A DNA stretch of 64,000 nucleotides. Origin: Cryobacterium algoritolerans (GTDB taxonomy: Bacteria > Actinomycetota > Actinomycetes > Actinomycetales > Microbacteriaceae). Below are positions 43,480 through 52,116 of the stretch, piece by piece. The notes beneath the pieces are model-generated. The model was not told the origin of the DNA, did no database searches, and saw only the letters and a program-made list of their open reading frames with translations. Both the position numbers and the translations under genes were made by a program. Position 1 is the first letter of the stretch. Each line of letters begins with the position of its first letter. The stretch is from positions 62,001 through 126,000 of the forward strand of contig NZ_SOFP01000010.1 of NCBI RefSeq assembly GCF_004402785.1, in the 5' to 3' direction.

Positions 43480-45084
43480 TCAGACGAGCGGACCGGCGAC
43501 GGAAGCCGCGGCAGCCGTCACCGCGCCGGACGCCACCAGTTCCACGACCGCCTCGATCTCGGGGGAGAGGAACCGGTCGTGGCCCGGCCCGTCGGCCACG
43601 GTGCGTACCAGGTCGCGCACGGCGCCGGTCGCGGCACCCGGCAGCATCGGGGCACGAAGGTCGAGGGAGCGGGCGGCGGTCATGATCTCGATTGCGAGCA
43701 CCCGCTGCAGGCCGTCGATCGAGTGGCGCAGCTTGCGAGCCGCGGCCCAGCCCATCGACACGTGGTCCTCCTGCATCGCCGACGACGGGATCGAGTCGAC
43801 GGATGCCGGCACCGCCAGGCGCTTGAGCTCCGACACGATCCCGGCGGCGGTGTACTGCGCGATCATCAGCCCGGAGTCGACGCCGACCTCGTGCGCGAGG
43901 AACGGCGGCAACCCCTTGTTGCGGTTCGCGTCGAGGTGGCGGTCGGTGCGCCGTTCGCTCATGCTCGCGACGTCCGCCGCGGCGATCGCGAGGAAGTCGA
44001 GCACGTAGCCGACCGGGGCGCCGTGGAAGTTACCGTTGGACTGCACCCGGCCGTCGAGGGTGACGACGGGGTTGTCGACGGCGCTGGCCAGCTCCCGGCC
44101 GGCGATCAAAGCGGCGTGGTCGGCGGTGTCGCGGGCGGCGCCGTGCACCTGGGGGGAGCAGCGCAGCGAGTAGGCGTCCTGCACGGTCGGGTCCTCCGGC
44201 CCGGCGTGGCTGGCAAGCAGCGGGGAGCCCGCCAGCAGGGCGCGCAGGTTGCCCGCGCTCGCGGCCTGGCCCAGTTGGGGACGGAGGGCCTGCAGGTCGG
44301 CGGCGAAGGTCGCATCCGTGCCGAGGAGGGCCTCCACGCTCATCGCGGCGGCGATGTCGGCGGTGGTGAGCAGGCGGGTCAGGTCGGCGAGGGCGAGCAC
44401 GAGCATGCCGAGCATGCCGTCGGTGCCATTGATCAGGGCGAGGCCCTCCTTCTCGGCGAGCACGACCGGGGTGATGCCGGCCGCGGCGAGGGCCTCTCCG
44501 CCGTCCATGATGGTGCCGGAGGCGTCGCGCACCCGGCCCTCGCCCATCACCGTGAGGGCGCAGTGGGCGAGCGGGGCCAGATCGCCGGAGCAGCCGAGCG
44601 AGCCGTATTCGTGTACGACCGGGGTGATCCCGGCGTTGAGCACGGCGGCGTAGGTCTCCGCGGTGACCGGGCGCACCCCCGTGCGCCCGGTCATCAACGT
44701 CGACAGGCGCAGCAGCATGAGCGCGCGCACCACCTCGCGTTCCACCTCAGGTCCGCTGCCGGCGGCGTGCGAGCGCACCAGGCTGGCCTGCAACTGGGCA
44801 CGGCGGTCGCTGGTGATGAAGGTCGTCGCCAGGGCGCCGAACCCGGTGGAGATGCCATAATGCGGTTTGACGTCGCTGGCCAGGCCGTCGATGATCCGCC
44901 GGGTCGCGGCGACGCGGGTGAGTGCGTCCGGGTCGAGCACGACCGGGGCGTCCAGGCGGGCCACCGCGACCAGATCGGCGAAGGACACCGCTCCGTCGCC
45001 CACGGTGACGACCGCGGGGCTGACGGCTGCGGGGCTGACGGATGCGGGGCTGAAGGCTGCGGGGGCTGCGTGGCTCAGGGACAT
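43480..45084 (-). CDS. hutH: Histidine ammonia-lyase
   Basis: First step of histidine degradation: histidine gives urocanate and ammonia. 534 residues. Seen: HYGISTGFGALATTFI, the MIO-cofactor triad region GSLGCSGDLAPLAH (Cys-Ser-Gly rather than the commoner Ala-Ser-Gly), QDAYSLRCSPQVHGAARD and the C-terminal SSAMQEDHVSMGW. ATG 45084 is used; the extension to 45156 would cover the divergent promoter. The N-terminus includes a three- to four-fold ASVSP/AAVSP repeat from 15-bp units. It is separate from the main hut operon and divergent from its own IclR gene. Confidence 0.96.
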   Translation of the reverse strand: MSLSHAAPAAFSPASVSPAAVSPAVVTVGDGAVSFADLVAVARLDAPVVLDPDALTRVAATRRIIDGLASDVKPHYGISTGFGALATTFITSDRRAQLQASLVRSHAAGSGPEVEREVVRALMLLRLSTLMTGRTGVRPVTAETYAAVLNAGITPVVHEYGSLGCSGDLAPLAHCALTVMGEGRVRDASGTIMDGGEALAAAGITPVVLAEKEGLALINGTDGMLGMLVLALADLTRLLTTADIAAAMSVEALLGTDATFAADLQALRPQLGQAASAGNLRALLAGSPLLASHAGPEDPTVQDAYSLRCSPQVHGAARDTADHAALIAGRELASAVDNPVVTLDGRVQSNGNFHGAPVGYVLDFLAIAAADVASMSERRTDRHLDANRNKGLPPFLAHEVGVDSGLMIAQYTAAGIVSELKRLAVPASVDSIPSSAMQEDHVSMGWAAARKLRHSIDGLQRVLAIEIMTAARSLDLRAPMLPGAATGAVRDLVRTVADGPGHDRFLSPEIEAVVELVASGAVTAAAASVAGPLV

Positions 45085-45137
45085 ACTCCGATTGGACACC
45101 AGTGCGGGCCATGCCACCACTCGTTTAGACTGGCTGC

Positions 45138-45155
45138 TGTCCGGGATCCCGGACA
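45138..45155. promoter_or_regulatory. 18-bp perfect palindrome between hutH and iclR
   Basis: TGTCCGGGATCCCGGACA is a perfect palindrome in the 89-bp divergent gap. IclR regulators bind such palindromes and are often autoregulated, so it is the probable operator for both genes. Confidence 0.7.
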
Positions 45156-45173
45156 TGGAGAGAAAGTTGTCGC

Positions 45174-45947
45174 ATGGCCGGCTCGAAGGTTCCGGCGGCG
45201 GAGGGCACGCTGCGCATCCTCTCCCACCTGGCGGGGCAGCGCGGTCCGGTGCCGGCTTCGGCGATAGCCACGGCGCTCGGCCTGCCGCGGTCGACCGTCT
45301 ACGACCTCCTGGCCGTGCTCGCCGACCAGGGCTTCGTGCTCCACCTGCCGGAGGAGCGCCGCTACGGGCTGGGCGTCGCCGCCTTCGAGCTGAGTTCCGG
45401 CTTCTCCCGGCAGCAGCCGCTGTCCCACCTCGGCCGCCCGCTGATCGCCGCGCTCGTCGACCGGATCGGCGAGAGCGCGCACCTCGTCGTGCTGCACGGC
45501 CGGGACGTGGTCTACCTGATCGAGGAGCGGGCGCCGCGCCGGCCCTCGCTCGTGACGGATGTCGGCGTGCGCCTGCCCAGCCACCTCACCGCGAGCGGGC
45601 GCGCCCTTCTCGCGGCGCTGCCGAATGCCCAGCTGCGCGCGCTGTACCCCAACGCGGCGGCATTCGCCGCCCGCGACGGGCAGGGTCCCCGCACCTCCGG
45701 TGAGCTGCGCCGGCTGCTGGAGCGGGTGCGGGCCGACGGGTTCGCTCAGGAGGACGGCGAGATCACGGCGGGGATGGCATCCGTGGCCGTGGCGGTGCGG
45801 GACCATGCCGGCTGGCCGGCCGCCGGGATCGCGGTCACGTTCCCTCGTGAACGGATCGCCCAGGCGGAGTGGCCGGCTCTCGCCGCGGAACTGGCCGGCA
45901 CCGCCGCGGAACTCTCCCGTCGCATCCGCGGTCGCCCGCCCGGCTGA
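45174..45947 (+). CDS. IclR family regulator divergent from hutH
   Basis: A 257-residue IclR protein: winged helix at residues 8-68 (GTLRILSHLAGQRGPVPASAIATALGLPRSTVYDLLAVLADQGFV) and a ligand-binding domain (HLVVLHGRDVVYLIEERAP, LPSHLTASGRALLAALP). Divergent placement with a palindrome between implies control of hutH. It is distinct in sequence from the IclR of the hutU operon, so the two hut units may respond separately. Confidence 0.92.
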   Translation: MAGSKVPAAEGTLRILSHLAGQRGPVPASAIATALGLPRSTVYDLLAVLADQGFVLHLPEERRYGLGVAAFELSSGFSRQQPLSHLGRPLIAALVDRIGESAHLVVLHGRDVVYLIEERAPRRPSLVTDVGVRLPSHLTASGRALLAALPNAQLRALYPNAAAFAARDGQGPRTSGELRRLLERVRADGFAQEDGEITAGMASVAVAVRDHAGWPAAGIAVTFPRERIAQAEWPALAAELAGTAAELSRRIRGRPPG

Positions 45948-45959
45948 ACGCTCGCTCTC

Positions 45960-46988
45960 TCAGTGTCCGAGCGTCCCGTGCAGGAATGCGGCGACCCGGG
46001 CGCGCATGCCCTCGTCGAGGATGCCGATCGAATGCACTGTGCCGGGCACGACGACCAGCTCGTGCGCGATGGCGAGGCGTTCGAGGTTCGCGCTGAACCG
46101 GGTGGCCTGGGCGAGGGGGATGAACTCGTGGTCGGACTGGCCGATGAAGACGGGCGGGTCGGTGCGGTCGAGTCGGCGCGCCGGCGATGCGGCGACGGCC
46201 TGGGGGCAGTCGGCGAGCGACGAACAGCCGAGGTACCGGAGCACGAGGTTCGCCAGCCGCTCCGAGGCTCCGTCGGTGGCGAGGGCCTGGCCGGTCAGGT
46301 CCGTCGGCCCGGAGAGTTCGGCGACCGCGGCGACGCGTGACCCCTCGGTGAGCGGGCCGGTGCCGCGGGTGCCCAGGAGCATTGCGAGGTTCGCCCCGGC
46401 CGAACCGCCGAACGCGCCGATCCGGGCCGGGTCGATGCCGAACCGGGCCGCGTTGTCGGGCCGACGGATCCATTCCACGGCCGTGGCGAGGTCGTCGATC
46501 GCGGCGGGGAACACCGAGGCGGGCGCGAGGCCGTAATCGACCGAGTACGCGACGAACCCTTCTGAGGCGAGCCATTCGCAGACGCCGCGCCAGTCGTCGT
46601 TGGCCTTGTCCCCGCGCACCCAGCTGCCGCCGTGGATGGACACCACCGCGGGCAGCGCCGCGGCGCCGGGTGTGCCGGGGGTCGATCCTGCCGGGGAGCA
46701 CACGTCGAGGGCGAGCGGGGTGCCGTCGGCCTCGGTCGTGTAGACGACGTCGGCCGTGACCGTCACGCCCGCCGGCTTGGCGAACGTGCGGATGCCGAGC
46801 ATCGACGCGCTGGGCGCTCCGACGGCGGTGCCCTTCGACGCGGCGATGGTCGCGTCGGGGACCGTCGTGCCCGACTGCAACCCGGCCAGGCCGGCGGTGC
46901 CGACGAGGGCGACGGCGAAGACGGTCAGGACCGTGAGCAGGCGGGCGCGCCGGGTGCCGAATCGGGTGTGGGGAAGGAGGGTTTTCAC
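45960..46988 (-). CDS. Alpha/beta hydrolase (esterase/BD-FAE type), membrane-anchored or secreted
   Basis: A 342-residue hydrolase starting at GTG 46988. An N-terminal hydrophobic helix (LLTVLTVFAVALVGTAGLAG) acts as signal or anchor. Seen: the oxyanion motif SIHGGSWVRGD, nucleophile elbow GAFGGSAGANLA (Ser), Asp region VFIGQSDHEFIPL and C-terminal His in PGTVHSIGIL. This fits the HSL/BD-FAE esterase group; substrate unknown. Convergent with the IclR gene. Confidence 0.87.
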   Translation of the reverse strand: MKTLLPHTRFGTRRARLLTVLTVFAVALVGTAGLAGLQSGTTVPDATIAASKGTAVGAPSASMLGIRTFAKPAGVTVTADVVYTTEADGTPLALDVCSPAGSTPGTPGAAALPAVVSIHGGSWVRGDKANDDWRGVCEWLASEGFVAYSVDYGLAPASVFPAAIDDLATAVEWIRRPDNAARFGIDPARIGAFGGSAGANLAMLLGTRGTGPLTEGSRVAAVAELSGPTDLTGQALATDGASERLANLVLRYLGCSSLADCPQAVAASPARRLDRTDPPVFIGQSDHEFIPLAQATRFSANLERLAIAHELVVVPGTVHSIGILDEGMRARVAAFLHGTLGH

Positions 46989-47091
46989 GAGTGCTCCGAA
47001 GTGCGGGGGTATCCCTTGAGAGTAGATCGTCTTCCACCGGGCGGCGAATCCCGTTCGGGGGTGACGGGCGGCGCCCCCGTGCGCCCGCCGT

Positions 47092-48243
47092 TCAGGATGA
47101 GGACGGCGGGCGCACCGGTGGTTCTGCCGGGGCATCGAAAGGTTCTTCGGGGCCTTCGAGGCGCGGGCGGAGGGCGGCCAGGATGCGCTTGACGTCCATG
47201 GCGATGGAGGAGGCTACCGCCATCGACGTGATCGGGGCGGTGTCCCTGCGCTCGTCGAGTTCGGCCATCAGAGCCTCGACGGCGGCATCCGCCTCGGTGA
47301 TCGCCGCCTGTTCGGACTCGTCCGGGTCCCACTCCTTCAGCGCTGCGGCGACGGCGGCCAGGGCGGCGCTGACGCGGGGCCGAAGTTCCGGGTGGAGCTC
47401 GAGGGGAACGGGTGTTCCCCAGACGGCGCCGGCCAGGACGTCGGTCAGATCGCGCACATGGAAGGTGACGGTCTCGAAGGCGGACAGGTCGTCGTAGTCC
47501 GCCGAAAGGTTTCGGCGGTGAAAGCGGGCCCGGGGATTGCCCTTGCGGCTGTCGTCCGCGTTCAGCAGCGCGACCCGCACCTCGCGGCCGAGCTTCACGA
47601 GCGCCAGGTTTCGCGTGGACCAGTCGCTGTGCTCGGGCGGCCAGTCCTCGGTCAGCGCCTGGGAGATCTCGGTGAGATGATCGGCCAGGGTCGTGCGGAA
47701 CCGCGTCAGCTGCCGGCCGACAGCGTCCAAGGCCAGCGGCGGCAGCACCAGGAGGTTGACGGCGAGGCCGATCACGATCCCGAGGCTCATCTGCTCGAGG
47801 TACCCGATCGAGTAACCGTCCGCGTTCGGGCCGCCGATGATCAGCACGAACAGAGCCGTCACCGGGATGTACTCCCGGTTCGGGCCGAACCAGCCGGTGG
47901 CCGCGATCACGGCGCCGATGCCGACTGCGAGCGAGATCGTGAACACGTTGGGCTGGCTGAGGACGAGCACCGCGGCTGCGAGGAGGATGCCGGCCGCCAG
48001 CCCGCCCAGGGTCTGCAGGGCGTTCCTGACCGAGCTCATCAGCGTGGGGTACATGCTCACGAGCGCGCCCAGTGGCGCGTAGTAGGGGTACTCGTCGGCG
48101 ACACCCGGCAGGAGCGGCGCCACCGACCAGGCGATCGCCACGGCGACTGCGGCCTTCAGCGCCTGGACAAACTTGAGATTGGTGGCGGTAGTGCCCAACC
48201 AGGAAATGGCGGTGCGCGCCGGGCGTGCGGCTGACCTGGTCAC
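47092..48243 (-). CDS. FUSC family membrane protein (aromatic acid exporter-like)
   Basis: A 383-residue inner-membrane protein with six or seven N-terminal helices (residues 28-180) and a cytosolic helical C-terminal half. Seen: KAAVAVAIAWSVAPLLP, YAPLGALVSMYPTLMSSVRNALQTLGG (FUSC hallmark), TALFVLIIGGPN. The family includes AaeB-type p-hydroxybenzoate efflux proteins and fusaric acid resistance proteins. The GTG start at 48243 overlaps the upstream GNAT stop (GTGA), so the two are coupled. Confidence 0.87.
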   Translation of the reverse strand: MTRSAARPARTAISWLGTTATNLKFVQALKAAVAVAIAWSVAPLLPGVADEYPYYAPLGALVSMYPTLMSSVRNALQTLGGLAAGILLAAAVLVLSQPNVFTISLAVGIGAVIAATGWFGPNREYIPVTALFVLIIGGPNADGYSIGYLEQMSLGIVIGLAVNLLVLPPLALDAVGRQLTRFRTTLADHLTEISQALTEDWPPEHSDWSTRNLALVKLGREVRVALLNADDSRKGNPRARFHRRNLSADYDDLSAFETVTFHVRDLTDVLAGAVWGTPVPLELHPELRPRVSAALAAVAAALKEWDPDESEQAAITEADAAVEALMAELDERRDTAPITSMAVASSIAMDVKRILAALRPRLEGPEEPFDAPAEPPVRPPSSS

Positions 48244-48749
48244 CGGGGGCCCGCCCCGCGGTCCGGATCGGCTGCGTGGCGGCCGGAGAGGGTGAGGTCT
48301 TTCGCGAAGCAGACGCTGAACTCCTCACCCACGTACTGTCCGAACGGGGCGATCTCCCGGTAGCCGCACTGCCGGTAGAACGCCAGGGCGGCGTCGCTCT
48401 GCGGTCCGGTCTCCAGCACGACCCGACGGATGCCGGCGGCCAGGGCATCCGCTTCGGCCCGGGCGAGCAGGCGGCCGGCGACGCCGCGGCCGCGCGCGTC
48501 AGGGAGCACGAACATCCGCTTCAGCTCGGCGGTGCCGTCGCACTGGCTCACGAGCGCGGCGATGCCCAGCGCCAGGCCGGATGCGTCCCGCGCCGCGTAG
48601 AAGGTCACGCCGGGCAGTTCGAGCTCGTCGACGCCGAGCAGGAAGTTGCTTTCGGGCGGGTAGAGGGACTGCGCGTACTCGGCGCTCTGGCGGAGCAGGG
48701 CGGCGATCCCGGGCTGCCTCGGCGACTCGATCGCGATGGTCGTCAGCAT
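48240..48749 (-). CDS. GNAT family N-acetyltransferase
   Basis: A 169-residue acetyltransferase. Seen: ARDASGLALGIAALV, MFVLPDARGRGVAGRLLARAEADALAAGIRRVVLETG (acetyl-CoA P-loop) and FYRQCGYREIAPFGQYVG. Substrate unknown. Translationally coupled to the FUSC exporter, which suggests a joint detoxification task (inference). ATG 48749 diverges from the helicase gene. Confidence 0.9.
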   Translation of the reverse strand: MLTTIAIESPRQPGIAALLRQSAEYAQSLYPPESNFLLGVDELELPGVTFYAARDASGLALGIAALVSQCDGTAELKRMFVLPDARGRGVAGRLLARAEADALAAGIRRVVLETGPQSDAALAFYRQCGYREIAPFGQYVGEEFSVCFAKDLTLSGRHAADPDRGAGPR

Positions 48750-49013
48750 GGAATCAGACTAGACGGAGAAAGCCCTCCGTGACTTAAGAGCATCGATCGG
48801 GTAGCGTAGGTAAGTCGGCTCTTGACACCGCGCAATTTTTACGTGTGCGCGGATGGGTTTGTAAGTCAGGATGGGCCGGTTTCCCAGTAATCCGCTGGTG
48901 AAAAATCACTGTATGTGAACGGCCCCGGCCATAGACTGCCCGGGTTCTCAGGTTGCGTCGCGCATGTGCGTCGTCGTTCTGCCATGTACTCAACACAACC
49001 CAGGAATTTTTCC
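48750..49013 (+). promoter_or_regulatory. Promoter and long leader of the DEAD-box helicase gene
   Basis: TTGACA at about 48823 is a likely -35, followed by AT-rich TTTTTACG; the message would carry a leader of roughly 160 nt before ATG 49014. Two short out-of-frame starts lie in it. Long leaders are typical of cold-induced helicase and cold-shock genes, but no specific element was recognised. Confidence 0.45.
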
Positions 49014-51269
49014 ATGCCCAATAGCAAGAATCCGGCCGCCGGCCGTTCGAACAAGAATTACGATCCCAAGTACTCCGCCAAGGGTGGACCGTCCAAGGGC
49101 GGCCCCGCACGCGGCGGTAACGCCCCGGGCAGCAAGAGCCCCGGCCACCGCGGTCACCACGACGACGCCGTGGCGCCGAAGAAGGCCCGCTGGAACGCCG
49201 GAGAGCGTGCGGACCGCGCCGCCGGCCGCCCGACCAACGACCGTCCGGCCTACGGCCAGCGCTCGGAGCGTCCCGCGTACGGCGACCGCCCGAACCGTAC
49301 GGACCGTCCGGCGTACAACACCGACCGTCCTCGTACGGACCGTCCGGCGTACAACACCGACCGTCCGTCGTACAACGGCGCCTCGCGCACGGACCGCCCG
49401 ACGCACAGCCACACCGAGCGTCCGTCCTACAACGACCGCGCCCGCACGGACCGCCCGGCGTACAACAACGACCGCCCGTCGTATGGTGACCGTTCCGCTC
49501 GTACCGAGCGTCCGTCTTACGGTGACCGCGCTCCGCGCACGGATCGCCCGGCGTACAACAACGACCGCCCGTCGTATGGTGACCGTTCCGCTCGTACCGA
49601 GCGTCCGTCCTACGGTGACCGCGCTCCGCGCACGGATCGCCCGGCGTACAACAACGACCGCCCGTCGTATGGTGACCGTTCCGCTCGCACCGAGCGTCCG
49701 TCTTACGGCGATCGCGCTCCGCGCACGGATCGTCCCGCCTACAACAACGACCGCCCGTCGTATGGTGACCGTTCCGCTCGCACCGAGCGTCCGTCCTACG
49801 GTGACCGCGCTCCGCGCACGGATCGTCCCGCCTACAACAACGACCGCCCGTCGTACGGTGACCGTCCGGCCCGCTCGAACTCCGACCGCCCCTCCTACGG
49901 CGACCGTCCGGCCCGCACCGAGCGTCCCTCCTACGGGGACCGCCCCGAGCGCTCGCACTCCGACCGCCCGAACCGTTCGCACGACGACGGCGGCCACTCC
50001 AGCAACTTCTACCCGAGCCGCGACACCAAGGCGCACTTCGCCGCCGGTGACGACGTGGTTCTGGAACGCCTCGAAGCCATCGCGACCACGGCTGCTGAAG
50101 TCGTCGGCGTGACCTTCGGCGATCTGGGCCTCGGCGAGAACATCGTCCGCGAGCTCGCCACCCTCGGCGCCGCTACCCCGTTCCCGATCCAGGCCGCGAC
50201 CATCCCGGATGTGCTCGCCGGCCGCGACGTGCTCGGCCGCGGCAAGACCGGTTCCGGCAAGACCATCGCCTTCGGTGCTCCCCTCGTGGAGAAGCTGCTC
50301 GAGAACAACGGCGCCAAGGACCGCAAGATGGCCCGCAAGCCCCGCGCGCTCATCCTGGCTCCGACCCGTGAGCTGGCCCTGCAGATCGACCGAACCATCC
50401 AGCCCATCGCCCGCAGCGTCGGCCTCTTCACCACCCAGATCTACGGCGGCGTTCCGCAGTACCGCCAGGTCAGCGCCCTGCAGCGCGGTGTGGACATCAT
50501 CATCGGCACCGCCGGCCGCATCGAAGACCTCATCGAGCAGGGTCGCCTCGACCTGTCCGAGGTTGTCGTCACCGTCCTCGACGAGGCCGACTACATGTGC
50601 GACCTGGGCTTCCTCGAGCCGGTTCAGCGCATCCTGCGCCTGACCAAGAAGGGCGGCCAGAAGCTGCTTTTCTCGGCCACCCTGGACAAGGGCGTCGCCC
50701 AGCTGGTCAAGGAATTCCTGACCAACCCGGCCGTGCACGAGGTTGCCGGTGAAGACCAGGCCTCCTCCACGATCGACCACCGCGTGCTCATGATCGAACA
50801 CCGTGACAAGAGCGCCATCATCGGCCAGCTCGTCGACCGCCAGGGCAAGACGCTGATCTTCTCCCGCACCCGTGCCTACGCCGAGCAGCTCGCCGAGCAG
50901 CTCGAAGACGCCGGCGTGAAGGCGACCAGCCTGCACGGCGACCTGAACCAGGCCCGCCGCACCCGCAACCTGCAGATGCTGACCAGCGGACGCGTCAACG
51001 TGCTGGTCGCCACGGATGTCGCGGCCCGCGGCATCCACGTGGACGACATCGACCTGGTCATCCAGGCTGACGCTCCCGACGAGTACAAGACCTACCTGCA
51101 CCGCTCCGGTCGTACCGGCCGTGCCGGCAAGTCCGGTACCGTCGTCACGCTCATCCCGAAGCAGCGTCGCCGCCGCATGGACGAGCTGCTGGGCCGCGCC
51201 GAGATCGAGGCCAGCTTCACCACGGCAGCCCCGGGCGACTCCGCGGTTCGCGACCTCGCGGGCATCTAA
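49014..51269 (+). CDS. DEAD-box ATP-dependent RNA helicase with repetitive disordered N-terminus
   Basis: A 751-residue helicase. The first 335 residues are disordered and rich in Arg, Asp, Tyr, Pro and Gly, with a 31-residue unit (RPSYGDRSARTERPSYGDR type) in four near-identical copies. The helicase core starts with the Q motif (GAATPFPIQAATIP), Walker A GKTGSGKT, PTRELALQ, DEAD in VLDEADYMCDLGF, SATL, and the C-terminal HRSGRTGRAGKSG. It probably unwinds structured RNA in ribosome assembly or mRNA decay, and the N-terminus may drive RNA binding or condensation. ATG 49014 is chosen because the extension to 48915 has no ribosome binding site. Confidence 0.93.
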   Translation: MPNSKNPAAGRSNKNYDPKYSAKGGPSKGGPARGGNAPGSKSPGHRGHHDDAVAPKKARWNAGERADRAAGRPTNDRPAYGQRSERPAYGDRPNRTDRPAYNTDRPRTDRPAYNTDRPSYNGASRTDRPTHSHTERPSYNDRARTDRPAYNNDRPSYGDRSARTERPSYGDRAPRTDRPAYNNDRPSYGDRSARTERPSYGDRAPRTDRPAYNNDRPSYGDRSARTERPSYGDRAPRTDRPAYNNDRPSYGDRSARTERPSYGDRAPRTDRPAYNNDRPSYGDRPARSNSDRPSYGDRPARTERPSYGDRPERSHSDRPNRSHDDGGHSSNFYPSRDTKAHFAAGDDVVLERLEAIATTAAEVVGVTFGDLGLGENIVRELATLGAATPFPIQAATIPDVLAGRDVLGRGKTGSGKTIAFGAPLVEKLLENNGAKDRKMARKPRALILAPTRELALQIDRTIQPIARSVGLFTTQIYGGVPQYRQVSALQRGVDIIIGTAGRIEDLIEQGRLDLSEVVVTVLDEADYMCDLGFLEPVQRILRLTKKGGQKLLFSATLDKGVAQLVKEFLTNPAVHEVAGEDQASSTIDHRVLMIEHRDKSAIIGQLVDRQGKTLIFSRTRAYAEQLAEQLEDAGVKATSLHGDLNQARRTRNLQMLTSGRVNVLVATDVAARGIHVDDIDLVIQADAPDEYKTYLHRSGRTGRAGKSGTVVTLIPKQRRRRMDELLGRAEIEASFTTAAPGDSAVRDLAGI
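49458..49850. repeat. 93-bp tandem repeat in the helicase gene
   Basis: Four units at 49458-49550, 49551-49643, 49644-49736 and 49737-49829 differ only by scattered synonymous bases, and a partial fifth follows. Upstream and downstream are shorter, diverged copies of the half unit RPSYGDR. Each unit adds 31 residues. Confidence 0.95.
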
Positions 51270-51286
51270 CCCGCGGCAAACGCAGG

Positions 51287-51331
51287 ACAAAACAGAGGCA
51301 GTCACCGGGACGGTGACTGCCTCTGTTTTGT
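51287..51331. terminator. Strong hairpin terminator after the helicase gene
   Basis: Perfect 20-bp arms (ACAAAACAGAGGCAGTCACC at 51287-51306 and its complement at 51312-51331) around GGGAC. The right arm ends in CTGTTTTGT, giving a T-rich tail, and by symmetry the element works in both directions. It lies between the convergent helicase and usp genes. Confidence 0.92.
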
Positions 51332-51395
51332 GTTGTGCCGAGCCGGGGAACGTCAGCGCCTGGCTCGCAGCGCCTGGCCACCAGTGCCCGGCCAC

Positions 51396-51505
51396 CAGTG
51401 CCCGGGAGCGTCAGTGCTGGGGGAGCGTCAGTGCCCGGGAGCGTCAGTGCTGGGGGAGCGTCAGTGCCCGGGAGCGTCAGTGCTGGGGGAGCGTCAGTGC
51501 CCGGG
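51396..51505. repeat. 33-bp tandem repeat at the 3' end of usp
   Basis: Three perfect 33-bp units (51396-51428, 51429-51461, 51462-51494) and a partial fourth, alternating CAGTGCCCGGGAGCGT with CAGTGCTGGGGGAGCGT. The stop codon of the universal stress gene lies at the last junction; the remaining units are downstream of it. Confidence 0.95.
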
Positions 51506-52000
51506 CCGGGGTCGGGCGACCAGCACGGGGCACTCGGCGAGGCGCACGCACTGGTCGCTCACCGAACCGAGAAGTAGTCCGGTCAGGCCGCCGCGGCCCC
51601 TGGAGCCCACCACGAGCATCCGCGCCTCCCGGGAGACGTCGATCAGGCTCCGCGCGGCACTGGCGTGCACCGCGAGGTAGTCGACGGCGACGGCCGGGAC
51701 GGCGGCGACGGCGGCGTGGACATCCTGGACCAGGGCCGCGCGCACCGCGGTGGCATATTCGGGGAACGAGGAGACGTAACCGAACTCCCAGTCCGCCGGC
51801 CGGGGCGCGGTCTCAATCGACCAGGCGCGCACGATGACGACGGGGGAGTGCAGTTGATCGGCCAGCTCGAGGGCAGTGGTCAGCGCATGGTCCGCTCCGC
51901 TCGAGCCGTCGTGGCCCACCACGATGCTGCCCGCCGGTGCCGGTGCCACGGCGTGATCCGGTTGGGGGGCCGCCGGGGGAATGGTGCCTTCGGTGCTCAT
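51494..52000 (-). CDS. Universal stress protein (UspA family)
   Basis: A 168-residue single-domain UspA protein. Seen: IVVGHDGSSGADHALTTALELA at the start and the ATP-binding G-2x-G-9x-G(S/T) motif as VVGSRGRGGLTGLLLGSVSDQCV. A 30-residue Pro/Ala-rich lead precedes the fold. ATG 52000 is preferred to the upstream in-frame ATG 52051 because GGAGAG lies near it. Role: ATP-binding stress response. Confidence 0.9.
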   Translation of the reverse strand: MSTEGTIPPAAPQPDHAVAPAPAGSIVVGHDGSSGADHALTTALELADQLHSPVVIVRAWSIETAPRPADWEFGYVSSFPEYATAVRAALVQDVHAAVAAVPAVAVDYLAVHASAARSLIDVSREARMLVVGSRGRGGLTGLLLGSVSDQCVRLAECPVLVARPRPGH

Positions 52001-52116
52001 TGCTGACTCTCCGAACTGGTGCGCGGGTGCGGCAGAATGCGTGCTCTTCACCCCACCCTAGCCACCTTGGTCCCTCCGGTGGGGCCGAGTGGAGGTCTCC
52101 GGCTCCTTGCGGCTCG

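Noticed and set aside
49458-49850. Possible CRISPR array
   Set aside because: The 93-bp units are contiguous with no unique spacers and code a continuous peptide; no cas genes are present.
48990-51395. 801-codon − strand frame opposite the helicase
   Set aside because: It mirrors the repeats and helicase motifs; the + strand has all DEAD-box motifs in order.
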